Counted from the first letter of the stretch, positions 28,363 to 38,279 are shown. The stretch: 64,000 nucleotides of DNA from Paractinoplanes maris (GCF_023544465.1 NZ_JALPVL010000004.1:310001-374000); one strand, 5' to 3'. Numbers and translations: made by a program. Notes: generated by a model not told the origin, from the letters alone.

Positions 28363-29226
28363 TCAGCGTGGGAGGCGGGCGACCGCGCCGGTTTCGAGGG
28401 CTGTCCACACGGCGCCGTCTGGGCCGAGGGTTATGCCGTGCGGTTCGGAGGACGGGGTCGGCAGGTCGTGCTCCTCGATCTTGCCGGTGGGGCTGATGTG
28501 GGCGACGCGGTTGGCCGCCCACTCGGTCAGCCAGCAGCCGCCGTCCGGGTCGGGGGTGATGGCGTGGGGGCGGGCGGCACGGTCGGGGAGGGGGAACTCG
28601 GTGACGGCGCCGTCGGGCGTTATGCGGCCCACCTGGCCGGCGCCGATCTCGACGAACCAGGCGGCGCCGTCGGGGCCCAGCGTGATGCCGACCGGGGCCG
28701 CGCCCTCGGTGGGCAAGGCGTGCAGTGTCACCTGGCCGTCCAGGGTGATGCGGCCGATCGCGTGGGCCTGGTTGAGGGTGAACCACATCGCGTCGTCGGC
28801 TCCGGGCGTGATCATCGAGGGGAAGCCGCCGGTCACCGGGAGCGGGAACTCGGTGACCTTGCCGTCGGGTGTGACGCGGCCGATGGCGTCGCCGTTCATC
28901 TCGGTGAACCAGAGGGCGCCGTCGGGGCCGGGCGCGATGCCGAAGGGAGCGCCCCGCACGGTGAAGTGACTCAGCTCGCCGTGCGTGGTGATGCGCCCGA
29001 TGCGGTCGTCGCGGTTACGGGTGAACCAGAGTGCGTCGTCGCTGCCCACGGTGATGATCGACGGTCCGGCGGCGGGGGAGTCGAGCGCGTGCTCCTCGAC
29101 GGTGCCGTCGGCCGCGAGCCGGGCGATCCGGCCACCGTGGACCAGGGTGATCCACAGGGCGCCGTCCGGACCGGTGACGATCCCGTAGGGCCCGGCTGCG
29201 GCATCGGTGACTCTGATCTCCTGCAC
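28363..29226 (-). CDS. Virginiamycin B lyase-like beta-propeller
   Basis: A 287-residue seven-bladed propeller of the Vgb family. It contains six or seven repeats of the form PxGIxxGPDGALWFT, each about 42 residues. Vgb linearises type B streptogramins. Toward the C-terminus there are His and Glu residues in RPHAIT, LTEW, EPHGIT and ALETG that look like the catalytic positions of staphylococcal Vgb, although I cannot align them rigorously. The GTG start follows GGAGGC. Many family members in actinomycetes have no proven lyase activity, so antibiotic resistance is only a possibility. Confidence 0.82.
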   Translation of the reverse strand: MQEIRVTDAAAGPYGIVTGPDGALWITLVHGGRIARLAADGTVEEHALDSPAAGPSIITVGSDDALWFTRNRDDRIGRITTHGELSHFTVRGAPFGIAPGPDGALWFTEMNGDAIGRVTPDGKVTEFPLPVTGGFPSMITPGADDAMWFTLNQAHAIGRITLDGQVTLHALPTEGAAPVGITLGPDGAAWFVEIGAGQVGRITPDGAVTEFPLPDRAARPHAITPDPDGGCWLTEWAANRVAHISPTGKIEEHDLPTPSSEPHGITLGPDGAVWTALETGAVARLPR

Positions 29227-29310
29227 ACTGCCTCCTTCGTGAGAAGCCGGCCGAAGGCACGACCCGGCTCGGAGTTGATGGTTGCCGGTGGAACGGCTGG
29301 AGGGCACTCC

Positions 29311-29991
29311 TCAGAGATGTTTCATCGCCTCCCGGACGGACAGGCCGGACAGCGCCGACCGGTGGGTCTCGACGAAAGCTCGGACGGCATCGGGATCGGT
29401 GCGGGCGTAATGCCGCAGGGCCCAGCCGATCGCCTTGCGGACGAAGAAGTCACGATGACCGGCCTGCGCCTCGCAATAGCCGAACAGGCGGTCGGTGTCC
29501 GTCGCGGTGCCGTAGTGGAGCTGATGCAGGATCGCGGTGCGCACCAGCCACAGGTTGTCGTCGCGCGACCACTCGTCCATCACGGCGACCACCGGCGGAT
29601 GGCGGGTGACGAGCCCGCCGGTGAACCGGGTCGCCAGTGGATCGATTGTGTCCCACCAGGATTTCGTGGTGATCAGCTCGCGCAGCGTGGGCACGAAGCC
29701 GGGGCCGGGCACGGCCACGTGGCGGACGAGATAGGAACAGGCCACGTATTGGTACTCCCGCGGCGGACGGGACCACAGCTCCCGGACGATCGCCCGCAGG
29801 TCGGTCTCCGATGGCGGCGGCAGCCCGGCCAGGGCCGCGCGTTCCAGTTTTCGCAACGCGGGCGCGGGCAGACCGAGGAACGAGAACTGATCTTTCATGT
29901 ACGCCGCCTGGCCCTGCGCCCGCACCGGGTCGGCCGCGGGGAGCAGCCGCTCGTCGAGCCGGTCCAGCAGGGTTGCCGTCAGGTCGGTCAT
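29311..29991 (-). CDS. DNA alkylation repair glycosylase (AlkD-like)
   Basis: A 226-residue all-helical HEAT-like repeat protein of the AlkD/AlkC family, which excises alkylated bases. Typical segments are YMKDQFSFLGLPAPALRKLER, LWSRPPREYQYVACSYL, ITTKSWWDTIDPLA, and FFVRKAIGWALRHYARTDP, with the conserved W and D residues of the DNA-binding groove. ATG 29991 is preferred over an in-frame ATG 30 bases upstream, which would overlap the promoter of the divergent acVLRF1 gene 32 bases away. Confidence 0.9.
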   Translation of the reverse strand: MTDLTATLLDRLDERLLPAADPVRAQGQAAYMKDQFSFLGLPAPALRKLERAALAGLPPPSETDLRAIVRELWSRPPREYQYVACSYLVRHVAVPGPGFVPTLRELITTKSWWDTIDPLATRFTGGLVTRHPPVVAVMDEWSRDDNLWLVRTAILHQLHYGTATDTDRLFGYCEAQAGHRDFFVRKAIGWALRHYARTDPDAVRAFVETHRSALSGLSVREAMKHL

Positions 29992-30023
29992 GGCGGCGAT
30001 CCTGCCACCGTAGTCTGACAAGA

Positions 30024-30695
30024 ATGGGCGAACGAGCGGCCGCGGGCGGCGGGAAATGGGTGGATGTCGCGCCGGAGCGACTGGGGCGGTGGCTCGAGAA
30101 TTTCGCGCGCCGACATGGCCCGTACCGGGAAGAGGGGTTGACCTTGATCGCCGAGGACGGTGCCTCGGCGGCCTGGCAGACGCCGCCCGGCGCCGGTGAC
30201 GTCGCGACCCTGGCCGAGCTGATCGAGACCGCTCAACGGCCCCGCAAGCTCGGTTTGCTGCTGGCCCGCAAGGGTGCGGTCGCGGCCGGCGTCGCCGACG
30301 GCACCAAGTTGATCACGTCCAAGGTGGATACGCATTACGTGCAGGGGCGCACCGCGGCCGGTGGCTGGTCGCAGCAACGGTTCGCGCGCCGCCGCGACAA
30401 TCAGGCCAAAGCGGCCGCGGCCGACGGCGCCGGCATCGTGGGGCGCATCCTGCTTCCTTCCGTACGGGACCTCGCCGCGCTCGTGACCGGCGGAGATCAC
30501 ACCGCGGTGGAGGCCATCCTGTCCGCGCCGCAGCTCGCCCCGCTGGCCGCCGTCCGGGCCGAGCGGTTCCTGGACGTGCCCGAGCCCCGGCACGCGGTGC
30601 TGGTGTCCGCGATCGCCGGCGCCCGGGCCGTGTCCGTGCTGGTGCGGGAACCTCAGAAGGACGTGTCGCAGCTCTCGGGGTTGCCCGAGTCGTAG
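30024..30695 (+). CDS. acVLRF1-family peptidyl-tRNA hydrolase
   Basis: A 223-residue member of the actinobacterial branch of the VLRF1 (Vms1/ANKZF1-like release factor) fold. These cut stalled peptidyl-tRNA in ribosome quality control. The diagnostic catalytic loop GGWSQQRFARRRDNQ (G-x-x-Q with the following Arg cluster) is at about residues 113-127. The ATG at 30024 has an AGAA-rich upstream region and is divergent from the AlkD-like gene. Its 3' end overlaps the convergent zinc-peptidase gene by 43 bases. Confidence 0.85.
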   Translation: MGERAAAGGGKWVDVAPERLGRWLENFARRHGPYREEGLTLIAEDGASAAWQTPPGAGDVATLAELIETAQRPRKLGLLLARKGAVAAGVADGTKLITSKVDTHYVQGRTAAGGWSQQRFARRRDNQAKAAAADGAGIVGRILLPSVRDLAALVTGGDHTAVEAILSAPQLAPLAAVRAERFLDVPEPRHAVLVSAIAGARAVSVLVREPQKDVSQLSGLPES

Positions 30696-31549
30696 CCCTT
30701 CTGGAAGTTCTGCTGCCGCTGGGCCGCGGTGCCGTGGGTGAACTCCTCCGGGTTGACCGGGTTGCCACTGCGCTTCTGGAGCACGTCGTCACCGATCTGG
30801 CCGGCCGTCTGGATGCCTTCCTGGATGTCCTGCTGGGTCAGGCTCGTGAAGAGCTTCTGACCCTTCTTGTCGGTCGTCTCGGTGGCCGCCTTGGACCACA
30901 CCCCGGCGTAGCAGTCGGCCTGCAGCTCCAGCTTCACCGACAGCGCGTTCTGCTGGCTGTCGCTGGCCCCCTGCTGGGCCTGGCGCATCTTGGCCTCCTG
31001 GCCGGTGATGTCCTGGATGTGGTGGCCGTACTCGTGGGCCAGGACGTACGGCTGGGCGAACTCACCCGGCGCGCCGAGCTGCTGGGACAGCACGTCGTAG
31101 AACGTGAGGTCGATGTAAACCTTGTTGTCGCCGGGGCAGTAGAACGGCCCGACGCCGGAGTCGGCCGCACCGCAGGCCGTGTTCACCCGCTGCGAGAAGA
31201 TCACCGTCGTGGCCGGCTCGTACTGCTTGTTGAAGTACTGCGGGGTGGCCTTGTTCCAGTACGCCTGGATGGAGTTGATGTAGAGCACGTTGCGGCACTC
31301 GAGCTGCTGCGTCGCGTTGTCCTGCTCACAGGTTTGAGTGATGTTGGTGTTGTCACCCGTCTCACTGCCGCCGCCGAGCTGGTTGATGCCGAAGTAGCCT
31401 CCGACCACCGCGACGACGAGCGTGATGATGACGCCGACCAGGCCGCCACCACCGATCGGCAGCCCACCGAGGCCGCCGCCACCACCACCGGAACCACGTC
31501 GGTCCTCGACCTGACTGGTATCGATATCGGCGTTCTCGTTGAGTTCCAT
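30653..31549 (-). CDS. Neutral zinc metallopeptidase (YpfJ family), membrane-anchored
   Basis: A 298-residue protein of the COG2321 putative neutral zinc metallopeptidase family. It has a Gly-rich cytoplasmic N-terminus (residues 1-36), a single transmembrane helix (about 37-57, LVGVIITLVVAVVGGYFGI), then an extracytoplasmic domain with the zinc motif HEYGHHIQ and a downstream E-rich ligand helix (LELQADCYAGVW). Four or more cysteines in the outer domain may form disulfides. The substrate is unknown. Its C-terminal 14 codons overlap the convergent acVLRF1 gene. Confidence 0.9.
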   Translation of the reverse strand: MELNENADIDTSQVEDRRGSGGGGGGLGGLPIGGGGLVGVIITLVVAVVGGYFGINQLGGGSETGDNTNITQTCEQDNATQQLECRNVLYINSIQAYWNKATPQYFNKQYEPATTVIFSQRVNTACGAADSGVGPFYCPGDNKVYIDLTFYDVLSQQLGAPGEFAQPYVLAHEYGHHIQDITGQEAKMRQAQQGASDSQQNALSVKLELQADCYAGVWSKAATETTDKKGQKLFTSLTQQDIQEGIQTAGQIGDDVLQKRSGNPVNPEEFTHGTAAQRQQNFQKGYDSGNPESCDTSF

Positions 31550-31641
31550 CTCATCCTCACAGGGCGGGGCGGCGGGGGCGTCCGTTGCGTACCCGATGAT
31601 CTTGCTCGGTAATCGAGTGGGAGGTACCCGCGGGCGCCCGG

Positions 31642-31674
31642 TACTATTACCCCGTGCTGCTCTGCGAAGGCTGA
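31642..31674 (+). promoter_or_regulatory. ABC-F promoter -10 and six-codon upstream ORF
   Basis: TACTAT (31642-31647) is followed after six bases by GTG CTG CTC TGC GAA GGC TGA (31654-31674), a six-codon frame (M-L-L-C-E-G) whose start would be the first base of the mRNA if TACTAT is the -10. No good -35 is visible. Short leader peptides of this kind control many antibiotic-inducible ABC-F genes. Confidence 0.45.
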
Positions 31675-31734
31675 CCTGCCCCGCGCCGACCGTTCGAACC
31701 GGCCGGCGCTTTCGTGTGCCCGGAGTCAGCCTTC
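31666..31734 (+). promoter_or_regulatory. Candidate attenuator in the ABC-F leader
   Basis: GAAGGCTGAC (31666-31675), the last codons and stop of the leader ORF, is perfectly complementary to GTCAGCCTTC (31725-31734). Inside this ten-base stem lies a second hairpin, GCGCCGACCG with CGGCCGGCGC (31683-31692 and 31700-31709, one mismatch), followed by TTTC, like a terminator. The ABC-F ribosome binding site starts seven bases after the outer stem. Ribosome position on the leader ORF would decide whether the outer stem can form. Confidence 0.5.
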
Positions 31735-31759
31735 TTCCTCGAGAGCGAGCCAGTCAATC

Positions 31760-33364
<1,605 letters not shown>

Positions 33365-33372
33365 TCGGCGGA

Positions 33373-33621
33373 TCATCGGCATCGTCTCTTGTCAACCAGT
33401 GCCCACACAGACAGTGCGACGTTCGGGCGTTTACGGTCAGGTCGGGCATCGATCCGGGCAACACCAAGATGGCACGACCGGCCCGGCAGCGGTCGGTAGG
33501 CGCCGCATCGACGCTCAGTCATGTCTGCCGGGTGACGGTCCTCGATCAGGAGTTTCCGCAGGTGATCGATGGTCTTGGGAGAAAGGCCGTCCCGGGCCTC
33601 CGTCGCGGTGAAAGCTTTCAT
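33373..33621 (-). pseudogene. Uncertain 82-codon frame, perhaps a remnant
   Basis: A minus-strand frame starting MKAFTATEARDGLSPKTIDH and ending in a basic, Arg/Cys-containing stretch. The first 20 residues look protein-like; MK-x-F-x-A-T-E-A-R recalls the start of Phd/YefM antitoxins and LSPKTI recalls the core-binding region of tyrosine recombinases, but neither match continues. There is no ribosome binding site. It may be a decayed fragment or chance. It fills a 426-base gap otherwise without genes. Confidence 0.25.
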
Positions 33622-33699
33622 GCGAAACGACTGTTAACTGTCTGACATTGATGGCCGCCGTCATCGTCAAGTTCCTGACAGTGATAAATGGGCACGTTG

Positions 33700-33755
33700 G
33701 CTAGGCCTGGATACCTAGCGCATGATCGTTGGAGGCGGTCTAATAGGTGAGACCG
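33700..33755 (+). promoter_or_regulatory. Two inverted repeats upstream of the small HTH gene
   Basis: GCTAGG-N8-CCTAGC at 33700-33719 and CGGTCT-N8-AGACCG at 33736-33755 have the same geometry (six-base arms, eight-base centre) and lie about 70 and 36 bases before the ATG. They could be operator sites or small RNA hairpins in the leader of the HTH gene, which may autoregulate. Confidence 0.45.
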
Positions 33756-33790
33756 TATGAACCGCACAGTCTGGGACGTGAGGATTCAAG

Positions 33791-34018
33791 ATGCCAGCCA
33801 CGGGCACTGCCACCAGCACTGAGAAGGGTCGCCGAATCGTCGGCAGCGAGCGCCAGTCATTGGCGAAGGATCTGGTGAAGCGATACACGTCGGGGGAGAG
33901 TATTCGTGCCCTCGCCGCTTCGACCGGCCGCTCCTACGGATTTGTGCACCGCGTCCTCACCGAGTCGGGCGTGCAGCTCCGCCAGCGCGGTGGCGCCCGT
34001 CGGCGCAAGAAGGCGTGA
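33791..34018 (+). CDS. Small helix-turn-helix protein (HTH_58 type)
   Basis: A 75-residue basic protein conserved across actinomycetes. A Ser/Thr-rich N-terminus is followed by an HTH (about residues 24-58: SLAKDLVKRYTSGESIRALA, then STGRSYGFVHRVLTESGVQL) and a basic tail RRRKKA. Only DNA binding can be inferred. ATG with GAGG eight bases upstream. Its stop overlaps the GTG of the enoyl-CoA hydratase gene (GTGA). It corresponds by position to Rv1473A, next to the ABC-F gene. Confidence 0.88.
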   Translation: MPATGTATSTEKGRRIVGSERQSLAKDLVKRYTSGESIRALAASTGRSYGFVHRVLTESGVQLRQRGGARRRKKA

Positions 34019-34800
34019 CGACCGGCGACGCCGCACCCGGCCTCCCCGCCGACGAGTCGGGCGTTCGCTTCGACCTGGACGGGCCGGTGGCAACGGTGAC
34101 GTTGTCCCGGCCCGAGGTGCTCAATGCGCAGACGCCCGCGATGTGGGCCGAGCTCGCGAACATTTCGCGGAAATTATCGGGTGACGTACGAGTCGTCATT
34201 GTCCGGGGCGCCGGACGCGCTTTTTCCGCCGGCCTGGATCTGTCGGTCGCGCGGGGTGAAGGCGATTCTTCACTGGCGAAGCTTTCACAGTTGTCACCCG
34301 AGGAGTGCGCGGATCGGATTGCCGGCTTCCAGTCGGCGTTCACCTGGCTGCGTAACCCCTCCATCGTGACGATCGCGGCGGTGCACGGGCATGCGATCGG
34401 TGCCGGTTTTCAACTGGCGCTCAACTGCGACATGCGAGTGCTGGCCGACAACGCCCGATTCTCGATGGCCGAGGTGACCCTCGGTCTCGTGCCCGATCTG
34501 GGCGGCACCAAGCGGCTCACCGAGCTGGTCGGGCCCTCGCGCGCACTCGAGATCTGTTTGACCGGGCGCCGCATCGAGGCCGGCGAGGCACTCGCCCTCG
34601 GGCTCGCCACCGCCGTCGTGCCGGGCGACGACCTCGAGGCCGCCGTCGCCGACCTCACCGCCGCGGTGCTCGCGGCCGACCGGGGTGCCGTCGCCGAGAT
34701 CAAGGCGCTGCTCGCCGGGGCGACCCAGCGGACGTACGCCGACCAGGATCGAGCCGAGCGCGAGGCGCAGACCCGCCGCCTGCACGATCTGGCGGAATAG
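34015..34800 (+). CDS. Enoyl-CoA hydratase/isomerase family protein
   Basis: A 261-residue crotonase-fold protein, likely the counterpart of EchA12 (Rv1472) by position. The oxyanion-hole segments RGAGRAFSAGLDLS and VHGHAIGAGFQLALNCDMRV are conserved. At the two catalytic glutamate positions of hydratases, the sequence shows MAEVTLGLVPDLGGTKRL, so one Glu is kept and the second is replaced by Asp/Gly, which suggests isomerase or other crotonase chemistry. Start GTG overlaps the HTH stop by four bases, indicating co-transcription. Confidence 0.88.
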   Translation: MTTGDAAPGLPADESGVRFDLDGPVATVTLSRPEVLNAQTPAMWAELANISRKLSGDVRVVIVRGAGRAFSAGLDLSVARGEGDSSLAKLSQLSPEECADRIAGFQSAFTWLRNPSIVTIAAVHGHAIGAGFQLALNCDMRVLADNARFSMAEVTLGLVPDLGGTKRLTELVGPSRALEICLTGRRIEAGEALALGLATAVVPGDDLEAAVADLTAAVLAADRGAVAEIKALLAGATQRTYADQDRAEREAQTRRLHDLAE

Positions 34801-34880
34801 GCTCCTCGCCACCCGGAGTTGTCATACCCGGCGGGCAGACTCCCCTCTGCCCGCTTCAATGACCCCCGGGAGGTGCCGAG

Positions 34881-36812
34881 ATGAGCATGTCCAGCTGGAA
34901 CATGCTGCGCTCGATCCAGAATTCGGACCGGGTGGCCGAACACAGCCTGCGCCGCGGCACGACCCGGCGGATCCTGCGTTACGCCCGGCCCTATCGCCGG
35001 GACATCCTGGTCTTCCTGATCACCGTGGTGATCGCGGCCGGCATCGGCGTCGCGACACCCCTGCTCGCCGGCCACGTGGTCAACGCGATCACCGGGGCCG
35101 GCCCCGACGCGGCGTCCACGGTCATCCGGCTCGCTGTGATGATCGCGGTCCTCGCGGTCGCCGACGCTTTCCTGTCGCTCGCCCAGAGGTGGTATTCGGC
35201 CCGCATCGGCGAGGGCATCATCCTCGACCTGCGCACCAAGGTCTACGACCACGTGCAGCGCATGCCGTTGCAGTTCTTCACCCGCACCCAGACCGGCGCC
35301 CTGGTCAGCCGGCTCAACAACGACGTCACCGGTGCCCAGCGCGCCTTCACCTCCACGCTGTCCGGTGTGGTCAGCAATGTCATCCAGCTCGTGCTCACGG
35401 CCGCCGTCATGTTCAGCCTGTCGTGGCAGATCACCACGCTGTCGTTGATGCTCCTGCCGCTGTTCATCATCCCGGCGCGCCGGGTCGGCAAGCACCTGGC
35501 CGAGATCACCCGCGAGTCCTACAACCTCGACGCCAAGATGAACGCGACGATGACCGAGCGGTTCAACGTCGCCGGCGCGATGCTGGTCAAGCTGTTCGGC
35601 CGGCCCGGGGCCGAGGCCGACCGCTTCGGTGAGCGGGCCGCCCGGGTCCGTGACATCGGCATCCAGCAGGCCATGTTCTCGCGCACGTTCTTCGTCGCCA
35701 TGCTGCTGGTCGCCTCGCTGGCCCAGGCCCTGACCTACGGGCTCGGCGGCTGGCTCGCGGTCACCGGCAGCGTCACCGCCGGCACCGTGGTCACCCTCGC
35801 GCTGCTGCTGACCCGGCTCTACGGGCCGCTCACGGCGCTCAGCAACGTGCGGGTCGACGTGATGAGCGCGCTCGTGTCGTTCGACCGGGTCTTCGAGGTG
35901 CTCGACCTCAAGCCGGGCATCGAGGAGCGCCCCGACGCGGTCGAGCTGCCTCCCGGTGCGGGCCGGGTCGAGTTCCGCGACGTGCACTTCCGTTACCCGA
36001 GCGCGAGCGAGGTCTCGCTGGCCACGCTGGAGGATGTCGCGACCCTCGACCGGACGGAGAACGCTCCCGTCCTGCGCGGGGTCGACTTCACCGTCGAGCC
36101 CGGTCAGATGGTCGCGCTGGTCGGCCCGTCCGGCGCCGGCAAGTCGACGACGTCGATGCTGCTCTCCCGGATCTACGACGTCACCTCGGGCTCCGTGCGG
36201 ATCGACGGGGTCGACGTCCGCGACGCGACGCTCGACTCCTTGCGCGACACCATCGGCGTCGTCACCCAGGACGCGCATCTGTTCCACGAGACGATCGCGG
36301 AGAATCTGCGCTATGCGCGCCCCGAGGCGACCGACGACGAGATCTGGGCGGCGCTGCGCGGTGCCCAGGTCGCCGAGCTGGTCGCGGCTCTGCCCGACGG
36401 GCTCGACACGGTGGTCGGTGAGCGTGGCTACCGCTTCTCGGGCGGCGAGAAACAGCGCCTGGCGATCGCCCGGCTGCTGCTCAAACGCCCGTCGATCGTC
36501 GTGCTCGACGAGGCCACGGCCCACCTCGACAGCGAGTCCGAGGCCGCGGTGCAGCGGGCCCTGGCCACGGCGCTCGAGGGCCGCACGGCGCTGGTGATCG
36601 CCCACCGGCTCTCCACGGTCCGCGACGCCGATCAGATCCTGGTGCTCGACGAGGGCCGCGTCGTGGAGCGCGGCCGTCACGAGGAGCTCGTGACGGCGGG
36701 CGGGCTCTACGCCGAGCTCTACCGCACGCAGTTCGCGACCGCGTCGCCCGCGGCCGCGTTCACCGAGAACGTCGAGATCGTCACGGTCCCGGCCGGTCAG
36801 ATCGAACCCTGA
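34881..36812 (+). CDS. ABC exporter, fused permease-ATPase
   Basis: A 643-residue half-transporter: six transmembrane helices (about residues 43-330) followed by an ATPase domain (about 370-610). Walker A GPSGAGKSTT, Q-loop VTQDAHLF, signature FSGGEKQRLAIARLL, Walker B IVVLDEATAHLD and the H-loop IAHRLSTV are intact. It should act as a homodimer, or with another half not in the window, exporting a lipid, peptide or drug. ATG preceded by GGGAGGTG. A 13-bp tandem repeat begins just after its stop. Confidence 0.92.
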   Translation: MSMSSWNMLRSIQNSDRVAEHSLRRGTTRRILRYARPYRRDILVFLITVVIAAGIGVATPLLAGHVVNAITGAGPDAASTVIRLAVMIAVLAVADAFLSLAQRWYSARIGEGIILDLRTKVYDHVQRMPLQFFTRTQTGALVSRLNNDVTGAQRAFTSTLSGVVSNVIQLVLTAAVMFSLSWQITTLSLMLLPLFIIPARRVGKHLAEITRESYNLDAKMNATMTERFNVAGAMLVKLFGRPGAEADRFGERAARVRDIGIQQAMFSRTFFVAMLLVASLAQALTYGLGGWLAVTGSVTAGTVVTLALLLTRLYGPLTALSNVRVDVMSALVSFDRVFEVLDLKPGIEERPDAVELPPGAGRVEFRDVHFRYPSASEVSLATLEDVATLDRTENAPVLRGVDFTVEPGQMVALVGPSGAGKSTTSMLLSRIYDVTSGSVRIDGVDVRDATLDSLRDTIGVVTQDAHLFHETIAENLRYARPEATDDEIWAALRGAQVAELVAALPDGLDTVVGERGYRFSGGEKQRLAIARLLLKRPSIVVLDEATAHLDSESEAAVQRALATALEGRTALVIAHRLSTVRDADQILVLDEGRVVERGRHEELVTAGGLYAELYRTQFATASPAAAFTENVEIVTVPAGQIEP

Positions 36813-36820
36813 CCGCCGGG

Positions 36821-36898
36821 CCGCCCGGTTCGGCCGCCCGGCTCGGCCGCCCGGCTCGGCCGCCCGGCTCGGCCGCCCGGCCCGATCGCCCGGCTCGG
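36821..36898. repeat. 13-bp tandem repeat, six units
   Basis: Six consecutive copies of CCGCCCGGCTCGG (unit 1 with TT for CT, units 5 and 6 with one to three changes) starting 9 bases after the ABC exporter stop, followed by decayed copies to about 36930. It lies between the stops of convergent genes. Confidence 0.88.
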
Positions 36899-36932
36899 TC
36901 GGTCCGGCCGGATCGATCGCCCGGCCTGGTAT

Positions 36933-37490
36933 TCAGGCCGGGGTGCGGCCGCTGACGGCGAGCAGGCGCTCGAAGTCTCCGGCGTCGGCCGGGGCTTTCG
37001 CCTCGTCGAGGAAGGCGCCCATCTGGCGGCCGGTCGGGGCCATCTGCTCGATGAACGGCAGCAGCGCCTCCACGGCGGCGTCGTCCGGGCGGTAGGGCTG
37101 ACCGGTCGCCGTGGCCAGGTCCCAGCCGTGCACGGTGAGGTCGGCCAGGGCCAGGTTGCCGACCATCGGCTGGGGGAGACCCAGGCCGGGCGAGACACCG
37201 TCGAGGGCGGCCGGGTCGGACCAGGCGGCGATCAGGCGCTCGGTTTCGGCGGCGAAGCGGTCACGCCAGCCGCCGGTGAGGTAGTCGGGCACGTTCGACA
37301 TGTCGACTGCCTCCTTGCGCGCGGCGCCCTGCATGGTGACGACCACGTGGAAGAGGTGGTTGAGCAGGTCTCGTACCTGCCATCGGGCGCACGGTGTCGG
37401 GTTGCCGAGCTGGTCGTCACCGACGCCCCGGACGATGGGGACGGTTCGCTCGGCCGCCGCGGCCATCAACGTGCTGGTCTCAGTAGTCAT
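36933..37490 (-). CDS. TIGR03086-type DinB-like protein
   Basis: A 185-residue protein of the mycothiol-dependent maleylpyruvate-isomerase/DinB metalloprotein family (TIGR03086 branch). Visible family features are NPTPCARWQVRDLLNHLFHV with the first metal-ligand His and LADLTVHGWDLATATGQPY with the second (H-x-W-D). The reaction and substrate are unknown. ATG start. It is convergent with the ABC exporter and 30 bases from the mug stop, probably in one transcript with it. Confidence 0.83.
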   Translation of the reverse strand: MTTETSTLMAAAAERTVPIVRGVGDDQLGNPTPCARWQVRDLLNHLFHVVVTMQGAARKEAVDMSNVPDYLTGGWRDRFAAETERLIAAWSDPAALDGVSPGLGLPQPMVGNLALADLTVHGWDLATATGQPYRPDDAAVEALLPFIEQMAPTGRQMGAFLDEAKAPADAGDFERLLAVSGRTPA

Positions 37491-37520
37491 GACTTCGACC
37501 GTAACGAAGACGGTGCCGCT

Positions 37521-38066
37521 TCAACCGCCCGCTGCCTCGCGGAGCTGGGCGTAGGCGGCGGCCAGAGTGTCCACGGTGTAGTGCGCGTTGAGCCCGCTCG
37601 GGTTGGGCAGGACCCAGACCGGGACGCCGCCGATCTGCTCGGGTTGCAACCCCATCGCGGCCTTGGGGTGGGCGAAGGCGGCGCGGTAGGCCGTGACGCC
37701 GAGGACGGCCAGGTAGCGGGGCTGCCACCGGCCGGCCAGCGCGGCCAGGATCTCACCGCCCGCGACCAGCTCCGCGGGGGACAGCTCGTCGGCCCGGGCC
37801 GTGGCGCGGGACACCACATTGGTGATACCCAGGCCGAGTGCGGGCAGTTCGAACTGCTCGGACGGGTGAAGCTGCCGATCGGTGAAGCCCGAGCGGTGCA
37901 GGGCCGGCCAGAAGCGGTTGCCGGGGCGGGCGAAGTGGTGGCCGGTGGCAGCCGAGTACAGGCTCGGGTTGATGCCGGAGAACAACACCCGGAGATCAGG
38001 GCCGATCAGATCGGGGATGGTGCGGCCGGCGGCCGCGGCCACCTCCGCGGGGGTGGGCGCAGGCAC
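37521..38066 (-). CDS. mug: G/U mismatch-specific uracil-DNA glycosylase
   Basis: A 181-residue Mug/TDG-family glycosylase that removes uracil or thymine from mismatches with guanine. Motif A GINPSLYSAATGHHFARPGN (with the catalytic Asn) is near residue 32 and motif B NPSGLNAHY is near residue 152; the length is typical. ATG start MPAPTPAEVAAAAGRTIPDL. A 22-bp minisatellite begins about 25 bases upstream of its start, so its promoter may be within or beyond the array. Confidence 0.92.
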   Translation of the reverse strand: MPAPTPAEVAAAAGRTIPDLIGPDLRVLFSGINPSLYSAATGHHFARPGNRFWPALHRSGFTDRQLHPSEQFELPALGLGITNVVSRATARADELSPAELVAGGEILAALAGRWQPRYLAVLGVTAYRAAFAHPKAAMGLQPEQIGGVPVWVLPNPSGLNAHYTVDTLAAAYAQLREAAGG

Positions 38067-38091
38067 GGCTCGAGCGTAGCCACCCCGCGCG

Positions 38092-38223
38092 GGTGCGGCT
38101 CGTGCGGAGCGGGGGTGCGGCTCGTGCGGAGCGGGGGTGCGGCTCGTGCGGAGCGGGGGTGCGGCTCGTGCGGAGCGGGGGTGCGGCTCGTGCGGAGCGG
38201 GGGTGCGGCTCGTGCGGAGCGGG
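38092..38223. repeat. 22-bp tandem repeat, six exact units
   Basis: Six identical copies of GGTGCGGCTCGTGCGGAGCG plus GG, continuing as degenerate GGTGCGG words to about 38279. It separates the SDR gene (upstream on the minus strand) from mug. There are no spacers. The identity of all units suggests recent expansion. Confidence 0.92.
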
Positions 38224-38279
38224 GGTGCGGGTGCGGCTGGTGCGGGGCGCGGGTGCGGGTGCGGCTCGTGCGGGTCGCG

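Noticed and set aside
33373-33621. Phd-type antitoxin or integrase fragment
   Set aside because: Resemblance is limited to a few residues, no toxin gene or recombinase catalytic residues follow, so I list it only as an uncertain remnant.
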